Shown: one piece after another, positions 1 through 12,590 of the stretch
How positions within the stretch are numbered: the stretch's first letter is position 1
Layout of the letters: every line of letters begins with the position of its first letter
Source of the DNA: Lumbricus terrestris
Lineage: Eukaryota; Annelida; Clitellata; Crassiclitellata; Lumbricidae
Direction: 5' to 3'
Length of the DNA stretch: 64,000 nt
NCBI GenBank assembly: GCA_949752735.1
Contig: OX457038.1
Coordinates: forward strand, 65,151,337-65,215,336
Made by a program: the position numbers and the translations under genes
Notes under the pieces: generated by a model
The model's input: the letters and a program-made list of their open reading frames with translations, nothing else
What the model was told of the DNA's origin: nothing
The model's database searches: none

Positions 1-10
1 TATGTATGTA

Positions 11-41
<31 letters not shown>

Positions 42-134
42 ATGTATGTATGTATGTATGTATGTATGTATGTACGTATGTATGTATGTATGTATGTATG
101 TACGTATGTATGGATGTATGTATGTATGTTTACG

Positions 135-168
<34 letters not shown>

Positions 169-346
169 TGTGTGTATGTATGTATGTATGTATGTATGTG
201 TGTATGTATGTATGTATGTATGTATGTATGTATGTATGTATGTATCTGTGTATGTATGTGTGTGTATGTATGTATGTATGTATGTATGTATGTGTGTGTA
301 TGTGTGTATGTATGTATGTATGTATGTATGTGTGTGTGTGTATGTT

Positions 347-378
<32 letters not shown>

Positions 379-800
379 TGTATGTATGTATGTATGTATG
401 TGTGTGTATGTATGTATGTATGTATGTATGTGTATGTATGTATGTATGTATGTGTATGTATGTATGTATGTATGTATGTATGTATGTATGTATGTTATGT
501 ATGTATGTATGTATGTATGTATGTATGTATGTATGTATGTATGTATGCATGTATGTATGCATGTATGTATGTGTGTGTGCATGTACATGTATGTATGCAT
601 GTGTGTATATGTGTGTGTGCATGCATGCATGCATTATGTATGTATGTATGTATGTATGTATGTATGTATGTATGTATGTATGCATGTATGTATGTATGTA
701 TGTATGTATGTATGTATGTATGTATGTATGTATGTATGTATGTATGTATGTGTGTGTGCATGTATGTATGTATGTGTGTGTGCATGTATGCATGCATACA
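1..800. repeat. (TATG)n tetranucleotide microsatellite, block A
   Basis: Almost uninterrupted TATG/TGTA repeats with scattered TG, GCATG and TACG variants. The array continues left of the window. Because the period is four, all frames stay open and give artefactual Met-Tyr-Val-Cys peptides. The related array in block B is at 16330-16656. Not coding. Confidence 0.95.
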
Positions 801-844
801 ATGTATACTTATATGTGTGTGGATGTGCATATGCACGCATGTAG

Positions 845-990
845 GCTACGCACAATGCATGCGCTTAATTCACAGGGGTCACTCCGCTCTGTTCCTTAAG
901 AACCTAAAAACTGCTTTATTTAGCCGGAAGTGCTTCTGAGTAGCCTACCTTGAGGAGGCGCTAAATAAATTTCTGAAATAAATCAACACA
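845..990 (+). mobile_element. LINE 3' end fragment with shared tail
   Basis: The last codons resemble the C-terminus of L2/CR1-type LINE ORF2 (a SALFLKNLKTALF-like segment, then a stop). They are followed by a short 3' tail, GTGCTTCTGAGTAG, then CTTGAGGAGGCGCTAAATAAAT and an AAATAAAT end. The same tail ends LINE and SINE fragments at 14494-14555, 16800-16860, 30430-30499, 44612-44650 and 56487-56552. The 5' part of the element is replaced by the TATG array. Confidence 0.6.
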
Positions 991-1702
991 ATCGTGATCG
1001 TGTGTATAAGTATATAGGCCAGTGCATTGAACGCAGATTTGCGTGTGTCTAATTTTAGACCTATACACCGCGTTCCGTTCTAAGAGTCTCTTTTACTGTG
1101 GTAATATAAAAACCATGAAGTGGCGCAGCACGCGGTACCTGGGCAAATAACATGGTATCTTGCTGTGTCGAGGTTAACGGTCCATTAGTCTTTGAATTCT
1201 TGTACTAACAACCGATTGCGCATGTCTTGCATCACTCGCTAATCGATGCGCTACATAATTACTTCTGAATTGCTTCAGGACTTTCAAGTGAAGGCAGATC
1301 TTGACTTCCTCTCGACAGGGCAAGAAGCGTTCAAGGTCTTCTGTGTATACAGATACGTTTTCAAAAGGAATCCATGTGGCTCTCGTCGACCTCCCTTGAG
1401 GCATCGTCCTCTTAAATAAGACTCCGTTGAGCGATAAATCATGTTTGGTTGTATTGGCGCCATAGAAGTTGCTTGAGACGATGAGGTTGAATGGCTGAGC
1501 TTGTGTGGCCTTTCGTCTTCGTCTTTCAGTGTAGAAATAATTATTGGATATATGGAGGAAATCCTGGTCTCATGAAGAAGTCGAGGAAGGGTTTGGTCGT
1601 CTGAAGGCCCTTGACAACTTATCTAAAGAAGGACTGGCTCATATCTTGAATGGGTTATAGATAGCAACAGTTTCACTTGATGCTTAGCTAACCCAGTCGC
1701 AC

Positions 1703-1703
<1 letters not shown>

Positions 1704-1801
<98 letters not shown>

Positions 1802-1930
1802 GACGGAGACCGAGACAGAGACAGACAGACAGTCGCACGCAGAGAGACAGAGAGGTAGGCAGAGACAGACAGACAAACAGAGACAGACAGATAGGGACGA
1901 GTATGCGAAGACAGATCGACAAACAGAGAA
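1704..1930. repeat. (GA)n / (CAGA)n microsatellite
   Basis: About 56 bp of GA dinucleotides pass into CAGA tetranucleotides and degenerate CAGA-rich sequence. The block B counterpart (17588-17720) has nearly lost the GA part, showing fast length change between the duplicates. Not coding. Confidence 0.9.
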
Positions 1931-2099
1931 AGATACAAAAGCAGACACAGACATACACCAGCAAGGACACATTCAATTCATAAATTATGGCAGAGAGGTG
2001 ACACGTGGATGCAGAGATTGGTTTGGTATGTAGCCACTTGGAATGATGAATTGACGGAATATGATTGCATTGAACTACGAATACACGAGGGAAATTTAG

Positions 2100-2118
2100 A
2101 TTAGACACGCACACACAC

Positions 2119-2149
<31 letters not shown>

Positions 2150-2172
2150 CACAGAGACAGGCAGACACACAC
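2100..2172. repeat. (CA)n and (CAGA)n microsatellite
   Basis: A short CA run followed by CAGA repeats. In block B the same site is a pure CA array of about 87 bp (17912-17998). Confidence 0.85.
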
Positions 2173-2589
2173 GCATGACAGAAGCTTAAAAAAAGAGACA
2201 GACCCGCACACAGTGACGAAAACAGCTATAGAAAGTAAAACCAAGTCTGTGAAGTTTTCTACACAGTTGGTTCTGTTGCAATAAATCTGTCAGTCTTTCC
2301 ATCCGTCTTTGTAGTTACTCTCCTGTATCTTTATCTGCTTGTCTGTCTATCTGCCCGTCTGTCTACCTGTGTCTGCGTCTGTGTCTGTCCACTCTTCCTC
2401 TTTATGTCTCTGTCTGTCTGTTTGTCTGTGTGTTTGTCTGTGTGGTTGTCTGCATGTCTTGATGTCCAGATGCATGACGCCATCAATGAGATGGCTATTT
2501 GATTTGATTTGGCGGAAGTCATAAAGGACGTAGACTAAACCACTTAAAAATACTTTGACCATTTAATCGACTTTCATTTCCTGTGGCTC

Positions 2590-2675
2590 TTGCTGGAACA
2601 GCTGCTGCTCTGGCCACAGCTGCTGCCACTGCTGCTGCTGCTGCTGCTGCCATTGCTGCTGCTGCTGCTGCTGCC

Positions 2676-2706
<31 letters not shown>
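2590..2706. repeat. (CTG)n trinucleotide repeat, block A
   Basis: Imperfect CTG/CCA repeats that read as poly-Leu, poly-Ser or poly-Ala depending on frame. The block B counterpart (18418-18526) is shorter. No splice-supported ORF continues on either side, so it is treated as a non-coding microsatellite. Confidence 0.85.
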
Positions 2707-2982
2707 AATAGTTGCTGTTGCTTCTTATCGCTAGAGGTCGTTTTAACACAAATTCCAAATCCGGCCACTGAAAATCATTCACTTTTGGATACACGCATCT
2801 TCACGAATCCTGCTCTGCCTGCTTATTCGTGTGTTTGCCTTTGCGTCTGTCCGTTTGTCCGTCCGGCCGTCCGTCCTTATCTCTGTCCTACTGTATGTCT
2901 TCTGCTTGTCTGTCAATCTCTCTGTCTGTCTGTCTAACTGTGTGTCCGTCAGACTTTCTTTTATTTCTTCCGTTCTGACTTC

Positions 2983-3043
2983 TGTGTGTGTGTGTGTGTG
3001 TGTGCGTGTGTGTGCGCGCGCGCGTGTGTGTGTGTGTGTGTGT
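2983..3043. repeat. (TG)n microsatellite
   Basis: A TG dinucleotide run with a short CGCG core. Not coding. Confidence 0.9.
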
Positions 3044-3190
3044 AAATAACTTCCGGTCTACGCACAAAGTTATGAGCATGCTTCCCATGCCTGTGTGGTG
3101 GATCGTCCAGGTTGTAACGCTGGGAACCTTGACATGACAGGGTTATCAGCGGCAAAAGAAACGATCGAGGTCAAGAATCGGGAGAATAGG

Positions 3191-3310
<120 letters not shown>

Positions 3311-3989
3311 GTTGACTAACGACGCTCCCACTTGCTCGTCCTCGGTTACTCTCCCACAATAACCACCGTCATGTATTATATATATATATCTGCCGCCACA
3401 ATCAACAGCTGCCAAGTGGCCGATCACGTGATGCTCAATCTTATACTCAGAAAGTCCGATGCCGTAAAGTGTGTGTGCGTGTGTGTGTGCCTCGCTCTGT
3501 CTCTCGCTGTCTGTGCTTTGTTTGTCTGTCTGTCTCTCTCTCCCTCTCTCACTCCTCTCACTAATCTCTATCTCGTCTCGTTTTTCTCTCTCCTTCTCTC
3601 CTCTCTCCATTCTCTCTCCCTCCTCTCATCCTCCTCTATGTCTGTCTGTCTGTCTCACCCTCGTCCCGTCCCTCACATTCTGTTTCAGTCTCTGCTCTCG
3701 TTACCCCACCATTCATCTCCTGAAAACAGTCGTCACATCTGCACATAAGGTGTCTGAATTCTAACTCTATCCACCCATCCATCCATCTATCCACCCACCC
3801 GCAGCCCACCCACCTACCCGTTCGTCCATCAATCTGTTGTCTTCCTCTTTCCTATAGAAACTGTTCCTATAGAAACTGTTCCTATAGAAACTGTTACTAT
3901 CGTTGTTCCGTTGTCTTTCCAGCTGCATTCCACGTGATTCTTTGTTGATGAAGACACCGTATGCTCACATTGCGTGCGAATTCCAATGA

Positions 3990-4214
3990 ACGGACGGACG
4001 GAAGGACGGACAGACGGACGGACGGGCGGACGGACGGACGGACGGACGGACGGACGAAAGGACGGACGGACGGGCGGACGGACGGGCGGGCTGGATGGAT
4101 GGCTGGATGGATGGATGGATGGACGGATGGATGAACGGATGGACGGATGTATAGACGGACGGACGGACGGGCGGGCTGGTTGGATGGCTGGCTGGATGGA
4201 TGGATGGACGGATG
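3990..4214. repeat. GGAC/GGAT tetranucleotide array, short allele (block A)
   Basis: A tandem array of GGAC, GGGC and GGAT four-mers, about 225 bp. It is flanked by the same unique sequence (ATTCCAATGAACGG on the left, GATGACGGCTTTATCACC on the right) as the 1.6-kb array at 24662-26288 in block B. It is the shorter paralogous state of that array. Confidence 0.92.
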
Positions 4215-4964
4215 ACGGCTTTATCACCACGTCGATTTCTCATTATCTCCTCGAGGCTTGAATATCTTCAATTATTCCTTCCTCACAGAGAGGCACACAG
4301 AATCGGACATTGACAGAGGAACACGAAGACAGACAAAGAGACGGACAGAGAAACGCGTAGACATCGGGGCAAGCACATCAGCACACAGTTGGTGAGACAA
4401 AGAGACGCAGTAACATACAAACATCGAAACATAAATACAGACAGACACGGAGAGAGAGACTGAGAGAGACAGACAGACTGTCACAGACAGACAGACAGCC
4501 AGACAGACAGACAGACAGACAGAAACTGACTGAAGGCCATTTGCAGCCGATAGCTAAACATCTGTGGAACTGATCAGCTCTCTGTCGTTCTTTCAGACTC
4601 TTTGTCTGTCTGTGTCAGTCTGTGTGTTTGTGTCTGTCTGTCCGTCTGCTGGTCTCCTTGCAATGTGTCGTTAATTGCTGTTCACTAGAAGGTCGGATGC
4701 TTTAGATTTTCAACTCTTGATATCGATATCGATGTTACTGGATATCTGGTGCGGAAATGGTTAAACATTGGTTTCACTGCCAGTATCCACATGAGCATCA
4801 CGTATAGACCTATGACTGCATCCGTTCCAATACAGACTATAATTCTGCAGACACCTAAATCAATTTCAACCTTCAATTTCAACCTTATAGCTATGTTATT
4901 GTTTATTTTCTGCTGCTTCACTTTGTCTTGTGTTGTGACAAAGAGAAAGAGCAGATAGGAAGTT

Positions 4965-5276
4965 AAGGAGGAGGAGAAGGAGGAGGAGGTGGAGGAGGAA
5001 GACGAGAAAGAGGAGGAGAAGGAGGAGGAGGAGGAGGAAGAGAAGGAGGAGGCGGGAGAAGGAGGAGGAGGAGGAGAAGGAGGAGAAGGAGGAGAAGGAG
5101 GAATAATAGAAAGAAGAAAAGGAGGAAAAGGAGGAGGAGGAGAAAGAAGAAGAGAATGAGGAAGAGAAGGAGGAGGAGGAGGAGAAAGAAGAGGAGGAGG
5201 AGGAGGAGGAGAAAGAAGAAGAGAAGGAGGAAGAAAACGAGGAGGAAGAGCAGGAGGAGAACGAGGAGGAGGAGGG
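4965..5276. repeat. GGA/GAA purine-rich tract, block A
   Basis: About 310 bp of (GGA)n/(GAA)n homopurine sequence on the plus strand, matching 26995-27165 in block B. Such tracts can form triplex DNA; that is general knowledge, not shown here. The basic ORFs read through it are artefacts. Confidence 0.9.
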
Positions 5277-5894
5277 TCAGCTTCCATCAAAACGGAGTCA
5301 CGTGGCTAAATCTCCGACGTATTATTCAATACTATGTTTCGTATCCTGACATCTTTTCTCCAGCTGCCAATAAAATGCGAATAATTTTCAAGTGTATACA
5401 CACAAGACTCCGCATAAGACTTCAGCCATCCTCACCATCTCCGCTCCATCCATGCCAAATTCCCATGACTTCCTCTCTCTCTCGAGCAAAGTCCTCTGAG
5501 TATTTCGATCCGATTAAAAAGTGTAGAGGTAGAGGCTATTAGGCCTATAATACAGCTCTCTGTGGTACGCGTATACATTTCCTCTCTCGCCTCATACACC
5601 GCAACCGTCTTTCCGAAGAATACGCCATGGCTCTATATATCTAGAGAGTCTCGGTTGGCTATTTTGGTCTAACTGAAAATGGTTCATCTTGAACACATTT
5701 TGCTCCATCGGCTCTCGTCTTTTTTTGCATTTTTTTTTATCGGATTGCTCTTTTCACTTTCGACCGCCTCACCATAGGCTTGGCTTGCACACCGATGTTG
5801 CTAAGCAACCGTCAGACTGATGATGATGCCTAAAGCATTAGTGTAGTGGTCATACAGTGCTCAGATGTGAGTAAAGTATGCATGAATACTGCAT

Positions 5895-5970
5895 AATTTG
5901 TGTATGTATGTATGTATGTATGTATGTATGTATGTATGTATGTATGTATGTATGTATGTATGTATGTATG

Positions 5971-6001
<31 letters not shown>

Positions 6002-6115
6002 TGTATTTATGTATTTATGTATGTATGTATGTATGTATGTATGTATGTATATGTGTGTGTATGTATGTATGTATGTATGTATGTACGCATGTAGGTATGT
6101 ATGTATGTATGTATG

Positions 6116-6146
<31 letters not shown>

Positions 6147-6245
6147 GTATGTATGTATGTATGTATGCATGCATGCATGCATGTATGTATGTATGTATGT
6201 ATATATGCATGATTGCGTGTATGTATGTATGTATGTATGTTTGTA
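5895..6245. repeat. (TATG)n microsatellite, second array of block A
   Basis: TATG repeats with small variants (TACG, GCATG). The counterpart in block B is 27799-28176. Confidence 0.95.
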
Positions 6246-6939
6246 TGCATGTGTATGCGCATGTGTGAATGTAGGCCTATGCATGCATGCATGCGCAATT
6301 GTGTATGAGCATGTATGCAAATGAATACATAATTTCATGTACGTATAATGTATCTGTGCAAGCATGTACGTAGCTGTGCGTGCCTGTGCGTACGTACACG
6401 CATGTATGCATTTATGCAGGTATGCAGACTGGCATGTATGCAATACTCATAAACATTAATGTCCCACGTCCCTCTTCTATGTAATTTATACGGCCGACTT
6501 TGGCCCTCTTCTTGCATTAAATGCTGTCATATAAGCTAATGCCATGCTGGCAATGTCCATGCCTACCTATACATGAATACGTGCCCTCCCGGCACAATGT
6601 CATGCTGTCTGATGTTGCGACCACTGTGACAGACCGGGCCATTAGCCAAGCGTTCGATGTCGTCGACCGCCTGCGGCTCAACCCATCGCACACTGAGGTC
6701 ATCAGGCAGGACACGCGCCAACAGCTGCTTGCTACTAATTTTGATCTAGCAACCGTTGCATCTGATGAGATGATCACACAGTTCGCTTGTGCTCTGCCTC
6801 TGTTCATCGAGATGATTAATTTCTAGAACATATTCACTGCAGTTCTGTCGCGATTGCTGTTATTAGTTGCGTCAAATCAGAGTAACTGTCTCTGTCTCTC
6901 TCACTACTAACGCCACCACTACTATACTACTACTTTTAC

Positions 6940-7180
6940 TCATTCGTTTGTTGCCACTCGCCTTAACTTTTGCTGCTCTATAGGCATATCTATGATGGTA
7001 TCCCGGCGGCTGGGCGGTTGGGTTGCTTCGAGCGAGTCCTGCGCACGACCGCAGGCCTTACTGGTCGTAACCAAAAATTTGATCATGTCACCGATTATAA
7101 GCGAGATGTCCTGCACTGGCTCCCTATCCCGAAGCGGATTGCTTACAGAGTCTACATTTTGGTGTGGCAGTATCTTTTCA
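6940..7180 (+). mobile_element. LINE reverse-transcriptase fragment, block A
   Basis: A broken plus-strand reading resembles the region after the RT catalytic core in L2/CR1/Jockey-type LINEs: a GRLGCFERVLRTTAGLTGR-like segment followed by a FDHVTDYKRDVLHWLPI-like segment. Matching wording occurs at 28880-29130, so the insertion predates the segmental duplication. No complete ORF remains. Confidence 0.75.
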
Positions 7181-7487
7181 TTCATTCATTCTCTTATGAC
7201 ATCTCTTATGTATGTCTCGGTATCGAAATCGTACACTCCGAACTTCTATAGTATACATAGACAACAATAGAAAAGTCGCCGGAACCGGCTTATTCAAGGC
7301 GTCAATAAAAACAAAGTCGATAGGCAGGGGTCAAAATCCGGAGAATCATACATGCAGACAGACAGACAGACGGATAGGTAGGAAGATATATAGAGTTGAA
7401 ATGTATGTTTGGATCTATCTATTTAACCATTTTGAATATTCGTATGGTGCCATCAATTATTATCTGGTTCCTGTATACGACTCTTAC

Positions 7488-8230
7488 CGTTGACGAGTTG
7501 CTGATGAGAGTTGAGATGATTGTGTGGAGCATCTCCCTGGATTCTCTGCTGCTGCAGCATGTTCTCCTGCATCACCTTCTCCACGAGCTGTATCTTTCGC
7601 TGGACATTTGCGTTGATCTCTCTCTGCTTCCGCGTCAGTTCCCGCGTCAGCTCCATCTCCCTCTCGCATCGAAGTATCATCAGCTCTTCCCTCCTCTGTC
7701 TCTGTCTCTCTGTCTCAACGTCTGCCTCTCTCTGCCTCTGTCGCTCCAACTCCGCCTCTCTCTGCCTCTCCCTCTCATTCTCCAACTCCTTCTCCCTTTC
7801 CTTCTGCCGCTCCCTCTCCTTCTCTAGCTCCTTCTCCCTCTCTCTCAGTCTCTCCCTCTCCCTCTCCAGCTCTGTCGTCTTCTCCTCCAGACCAGGACCT
7901 GACGCCGTCTGTTTCAACGGTCGCTGCCCCTCGGGGTGACCGCCTGTCAACGGCGCCGTCGAGCCGTGCCTCATTCGTCGAAGTCGCTTATCCAGCTGGA
8001 CAAGACGGTGACCTTGTCGGTCGACGATGAAGGTCAGGTTGTCCAGACGAACGGTCAAGGACGGAGGGGAAAGAGCAAAGGCAAGTGGCACTCCGACGCC
8101 AGAGTCAGCTGGATATGACGCCCCATCAGGAACCGAACCCTGGACCGCGGCAGATGAGTCATCGTCCGTGGACGTCCTACCAGCGAATGACCTCCACGAT
8201 ACTTCATGGGACACTGAGTCGATCTTCTTC
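7488..8230 (-). CDS. Coiled-coil exon of lectin-like gene, copy A
   Basis: A 743-bp open exon bounded by an acceptor AG at 8231-8232 and a donor GT at 7486-7487. It codes for about 248 residues: a non-repetitive N-terminal part with a LTVRLDNLTFIVDRQGHRLV segment, then a long Glu/Arg/Lys/Gln-rich coiled coil, ending QQLVNG. It enters in phase 2 and leaves in phase 1. It has the same length as copy B at 29426-30168 and about seven amino-acid differences, although surrounding DNA has many indels, which suggests both copies are under constraint. The matching first exon (31325-31776) can join it in frame. The lectin exon at 15822-16001 cannot, because its phase differs. A lectin exon for this copy may lie left of the window. 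The start at 8265 on this strand is inside the intron. Confidence 0.8.
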
Positions 8231-8417
8231 CTAAAAAACTCCGATAAAAACAGACAATCGGTCATATAACATAATAATTATAGGTCATATTTGCACATCA
8301 TTGCATCCCAACCTCACTCTACATATACATCATTGAACCATTATATCATTCCATCGTTATACAATTAGTTAATTACAATTACATCAAAGCATCGTTAGGC
8401 CTACATCCTTATTGTAT

Positions 8418-8645
8418 CACTTGATCTGGGCGTTGTGCTGGAGTCTGACTTGTCAATGAAGCGCCATGTGGCTTGGATGGTCGACAGCTGTTTTTGCCAG
8501 CTCCGTCTCATCAGGAGCTGGATCAAGTCCTTGCCTTTTGGTGGCCGCTAGAGCAGACCGTCGCTGCTTTCGTCATCTCTCAAGTGGACCGCTGTAACAG
8601 TCTTCTGGCCGGAGCGCCTGCGTGTCTCTTGGACAGACTTCAGTC
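8418..8645 (+). mobile_element. LINE reverse-transcriptase fragment next to the gap
   Basis: In one plus frame a LGVVLESDLSMKRHV-like segment, then after a frame break a FVISQVDRCNSLLAGAP-like segment ending in LLDRLQ. These correspond to the thumb-side motifs of L2/CR1-type LINE ORF2 (family knowledge: V-x-S-R-L-D-Y-C-N-S-L). The fragment stops at the N gap. A 3' LINE fragment in the paralogous position (30530-30860) may be the other half of the same insertion. Confidence 0.75.
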
Positions 8646-8845
8646 NNNNNNNNNNNNNNNNNNNNNNNNNNNNNNNNNNNNNNNNNNNNNNNNNNNNNNN
8701 NNNNNNNNNNNNNNNNNNNNNNNNNNNNNNNNNNNNNNNNNNNNNNNNNNNNNNNNNNNNNNNNNNNNNNNNNNNNNNNNNNNNNNNNNNNNNNNNNNNN
8801 NNNNNNNNNNNNNNNNNNNNNNNNNNNNNNNNNNNNNNNNNNNNN
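8646..8845. other. Assembly gap (200 N)
   Basis: Exactly 200 N bases followed by a TA dinucleotide run to 8866. ORFs reported across it are meaningless. The true length is unknown. Confidence 1.
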
Positions 8846-8866
8846 ATATATATATATATATATATA

Positions 8867-9984
8867 GGGGCAGGAGGGCACTTGCAATGAACTCGTTGAA
8901 AATTGACACCGATTTTTGCACTACTATACTTTCACACTAATGATACCAGTGATGCAAAAAGTAACACTGAGAAGTTTACACATTAATTTTCATAGCATTT
9001 ACGAAAGTCCCCATGCTATTAGCTTCCTGCTTTGCATTTTCAAGCTCTTGTTAAACATATAATCCTGGTAATTGTGTTTTCCATTCCCCCCCCCCCCCCC
9101 CACCCCCACACACCTGCAAAAATGCCTGCGAGCGCCTATGGCTCCAAATGCAGTAGTTACGGTTCAATTTAAAATTAATACAAGCGACTGATAGTATTAT
9201 TATCGTCATCATCACCATTTTCATGGCAATCGTCGTCATCATAATCATCATCATTGTCATCATCATCATCATCACTTGCTGGCGCCAAGAGCTTGCCGAT
9301 GATGGGTACGAACAGTTTCTGTGTTTTGAAAACTGTGACATTCATGCAATAATAATTCATAGTCAGCTTATTTGCCGCCTAATGAATTTATATTTTACGG
9401 CTTTATTCATTCTTCAACATTATATGTTCATTGTGCAAGAATGGGTCGTGTATATCATCATGTCATAAATATAGGCTAGTTCTGCGGCCTTGCCTTTGTT
9501 TTCTTTCCCATTTTCCTGCTTCTCGATATCTTGGTCATTATTTCAGATGATTGTGATATTATGCTTTAATTCTCCTGCGTTTTGCCTCTTTATATCGCTG
9601 TTTACCATCTGGTCCTTTTAGACCTTCAAGAGAGATAAACTGATTATTTTAAGGCTGCTTGCGTAGTAGATTTGCCCTTAAAACCCATGTGTTTGGTGAC
9701 TGTTTACTTCCCAATAGCCGCCGCTCTATAGTCTCCTCTGCGACAACCAGGACCCAGGACTCAAAGTGTGACTGAACGCCCATGGACGTCGTCCACGCAC
9801 TTATTTTCAAAACTGAACGCCTTCTTGCCACGTTTTATACTGCATCACAGCTTGGAAATGTAAGGGATGTCGAACCCGGCACTTCTTTTACTACACTTTC
9901 ACTTTAAGCACTGCCAGTAGGCCATATAAGCGTACAGCTAATCTGAATTTTCTACTGCATGTTTATGTCGAGCCATTGTAATTA
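8867..9984. other. Non-coding stretch between block A and the Harbinger element
   Basis: Contains a C-homopolymer (9088-9101), ATC/ATG-rich simple sequence (9190-9275) and otherwise unremarkable DNA. No ORF with recognisable similarity. If the lectin gene spans this stretch it is intron. Confidence 0.6.
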
Positions 9985-10300
9985 CCGCAGTTGTAATTTA
10001 AATTGCCGTAATTGTAATTGTAGTTGCCGTAGTTGTAATTGTAATTGGTGTAGTTGTAATTGGTGTAATTGTAATTGGTGTGATTGTAATTGGTGTAATT
10101 GTAATTGGCGTGATTGTAGTTGGTGTAATTGTAATTGGTGTGATTGTAATTGGTGTAATTGTAATTGGTGCAATTGTAATTGTAATCGATGTAATTGTAA
10201 TTGGTGTAATTGTAATTGGTGCAATTGTAGTTATAATTGACGTAATTGTAATTATTATTGCCGTAATTGTAATTGCCGTAATAGTAGTTGTAATTGGTGT
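9985..10300. repeat. TAATTG-rich tandem minisatellite
   Basis: A degenerate array built on TGTAATTGGTG and TGTAATTG units, about 300 bp, with Cys-Asn peptides in one frame and Gln-Leu in another that merely reflect the repeat. Only one such array is seen in the window. Confidence 0.9.
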
Positions 10301-10648
10301 AAGTGTCCTTATTTTTGTGCAGCTCTGTTCCGTTTCCAATGTGTGTGGTGCTTTACACCATAGCTCGTTCACAACTCGTCCATTACACTTCTTCTTAACG
10401 TCTCTTATTTTGTTTAGGTTGAGTGGCAAAATTGCCTCCAATAAATTAAATTAAAAAAATATCGCATACATACAAAATACGACGCATCCTTCCATGAGCC
10501 CCATATGTATTAGCAGGAGTGGCTAACCCCATTGGTCGAAATGAGATATGTTTAGCAGGAGCTTGAAAAATACAGAGAGGAAAATTAATTAAGAACGTTT
10601 GTCTTTTCATAGAGATTTTTAAATGTAGATTTCTCGATTTCAATTTGC

Positions 10649-10703
10649 TTATCATTAGCATCATTAGTATCATTAGTATCATTGGTATCATTGCTATCAT
10701 TAG
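10649..10703. repeat. ATCATTAGT nonamer tandem repeat
   Basis: About six imperfect 9-bp units (ATCATTAGT/ATCATTGGT). Flanked by plain AT-rich sequence up to the Harbinger element. Confidence 0.85.
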
Positions 10704-11192
10704 TGATTTAGTACGAAGAAATTATTTTGTCAAAGTCCAAAAAGGAGTAAGCCTAAACAAAAAAGGAGTAAATTTTCCGAAGGGGCAAGTGCCTCTGATT
10801 TCGTCTAAAATTATCCAACCGTATAAACTGGCAGATTTCCAGTAGGTCTAGACATCTGGGCGGGTTGCATGAATGGTCGTATATCAAGTCCGTACTAGAA
10901 GACAAGTCGGGCCTACGAAGTCCAGGGCCTAGAAGCCGTCAAAAAATGGATTGCATGGACATGGCCTTGGCAACGGCCTATCTAGGCCGAGACCAGAGTG
11001 GGCGTGGTCAAACTAAACTTGGCGTGGTAAAACACAGTGTCACTAGCTTAGACGATTAAGGCTGATCGCGCATGCGCCAAATTATTTATAGCTGTAGACG
11101 ATCGTCGGCGTTGTAAATAAGTTATGTTATTGACGAACGAATAACAAAAGCACAAATTAGACATTTCCACACGCTTTTTAATATAATACCGA

Positions 11193-11342
11193 GCACCAAA
11201 TTTTTCTGATGAAGAGATTCGATGCATGCTTGAAAGCGTAGGTCAAGGGAAGGAACCGGTACAGTGCAAGCTGCAACGGGCACTGACCGCTGGGCTGAAG
11301 GCTTGGCCCAGGGTGGTTCTTAGGCTCTTAGCAAAGGAATAG
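11193..11342 (+). pseudogene. Myb/SANT-like protein remnant of Harbinger, copy 1
   Basis: Fifty codons open to a TAG, starting APNFSDEEIRCMLESVG. This resembles the first helix of the Myb/SANT-like DNA-binding domain found in Harbinger accessory proteins and in NAIF1 (family pattern: N-F-S-x-x-E-x-x-x-L-x-E-x-V). A later AWPRVVLRLLA segment may match the second half. An in-frame TAA lies three codons upstream and there is no ATG, so the start is lost or an upstream exon is missing. Assignment is by motif only. Confidence 0.55.
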
Positions 11343-12490
11343 TAAGAAGACGCGACGAGATCTGAAAGAAGTGGAAGGATTTGAAATCGACCGTCATGAA
11401 CAGGCCTAACTCTCCGGACTTGTCCCGCTGCCTATCGATTTTGTTTTGATTAAGCGCCTGTGAATAAGTTAGTTCCCGCGATTTCGCTTTTGGTGGCGCT
11501 GTAGAAGTCTCGAGATTACGATTCCAGAGACTGATGGGGTAGTGGTCCAATGAAAGAGAAAAACCCTTCTTGAAATTTAGAATTTGGAGTCATATTCTGG
11601 AAATAACATAGCTTAAGCTATGAACATAACAGCTGTTATCATTAATCTCCTGTCAGTAAAAAATAACAGCTCCTAAATAATGTGCTTAATTCTTTCGATA
11701 GGTTTAAGAAAGTACTGCTTATATAGCCTAGATTTCTTTGTACAGGATTTAATAAATGTTAGAGCCAATAGTCATGACAGCACCATTTTGTACCCTCCAT
11801 AACACGTGCATGAGAGTTTATTTATTTAGTTATGTACTGAGAGTTTGATATAGCACTCCTTCAAGGTTAACTACTCAGGAGCGCTCCCAGTCCAACCCCG
11901 GTCGAATAAGACAGTCTTAAGAAGAGAAAGAAATGAAGCAGAAAGGCCAATAGGTATAGAGTTGTTCCAATATTCTGAAGTAGCTATTCAGTCTTTGCTT
12001 GCATACCGTACCCATGTTTACCATGAGAACTCTATCAATTTGCTTGAACTCAAAGCAACGCACAAAAGAGAGACCATCAATCAACTAAAGTATTAGTGTT
12101 ATCTGTTTACAACTTTACATATACTCGTATTATATAATTATTCATTCACCTAGTCTATAATATTTAATGATTTTGGCAGCAAGAGTTGTTCCAGTAGTAG
12201 TGAAATAGGTGTAGTGGAGATTGCCACTGAAACAAAACAATCTGTTTAATAATGTGAATTACTCATTTCTAATGGATTTAAATTTGTCATTGTATTGAGT
12301 AAATGATTGCTTATTTGACAATGATGGCGTTATAGAAGTCATAGTCACCATTACAACCCCAGACAACGGCAAACTGAGTTTTAAGTAAATAGTATTCTCC
12401 ATTGATCCACATTCAGACACTTATAATGGCATGTCAGATCCAATGGTCATGACAGGACCATTTCCCCCCTCCATACCACATGCTTTAGAC

Positions 12491-12590
12491 CAGTGGTTCC
12501 CAACCTTTTTTTTTATTTCAGGGCCACTTTTTCTAAGTTTGAGGATACAAGGACCACTTTTGGCTTGCTGGCCGCATGTTGGGACCACTG
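12491..12590. mobile_element. hAT MITE (100 bp) nested in Harbinger copy 1
   Basis: Terminal repeats CAGTGGTTCCCAAC and its near complement GTTGGGACCACTG. The flanking 8-bp duplication is CTTTAGAC on the left (12483-12490) and CTCTAGAC on the right (12591-12598), 7 of 8 matching. CAGTGGTTCCCAAC ends are typical of hAT MITEs. The copy in Harbinger 2 is at 21239-21338. Confidence 0.85.

Noticed and set aside
2..939. Long ORFs of Met-Tyr-Val-Cys repeats on the plus strand
   Set aside because: Tetranucleotide repeat read in several frames at once; no start, splice or codon bias.
4685..5542. Arg/Lys-rich and Pro/Ser-rich ORFs
   Set aside because: Homopurine tract translated; the paralogue at 26995-27165 has a different length and frame.
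6521..6826. 101-codon ORF (SDVATTVTDRAISQAFDVV...)
   Set aside because: The block B counterpart (28509-28750) is frameshifted and no family is recognised; probably not coding.
8473..8940. 155-codon ORF with a run of X
   Set aside because: Runs through the assembly gap; only the LINE fragment before 8645 is real.
9982..10441. Cys-Asn and Gln-Leu repeat proteins
   Set aside because: Translation of the TAATTG minisatellite in different frames.
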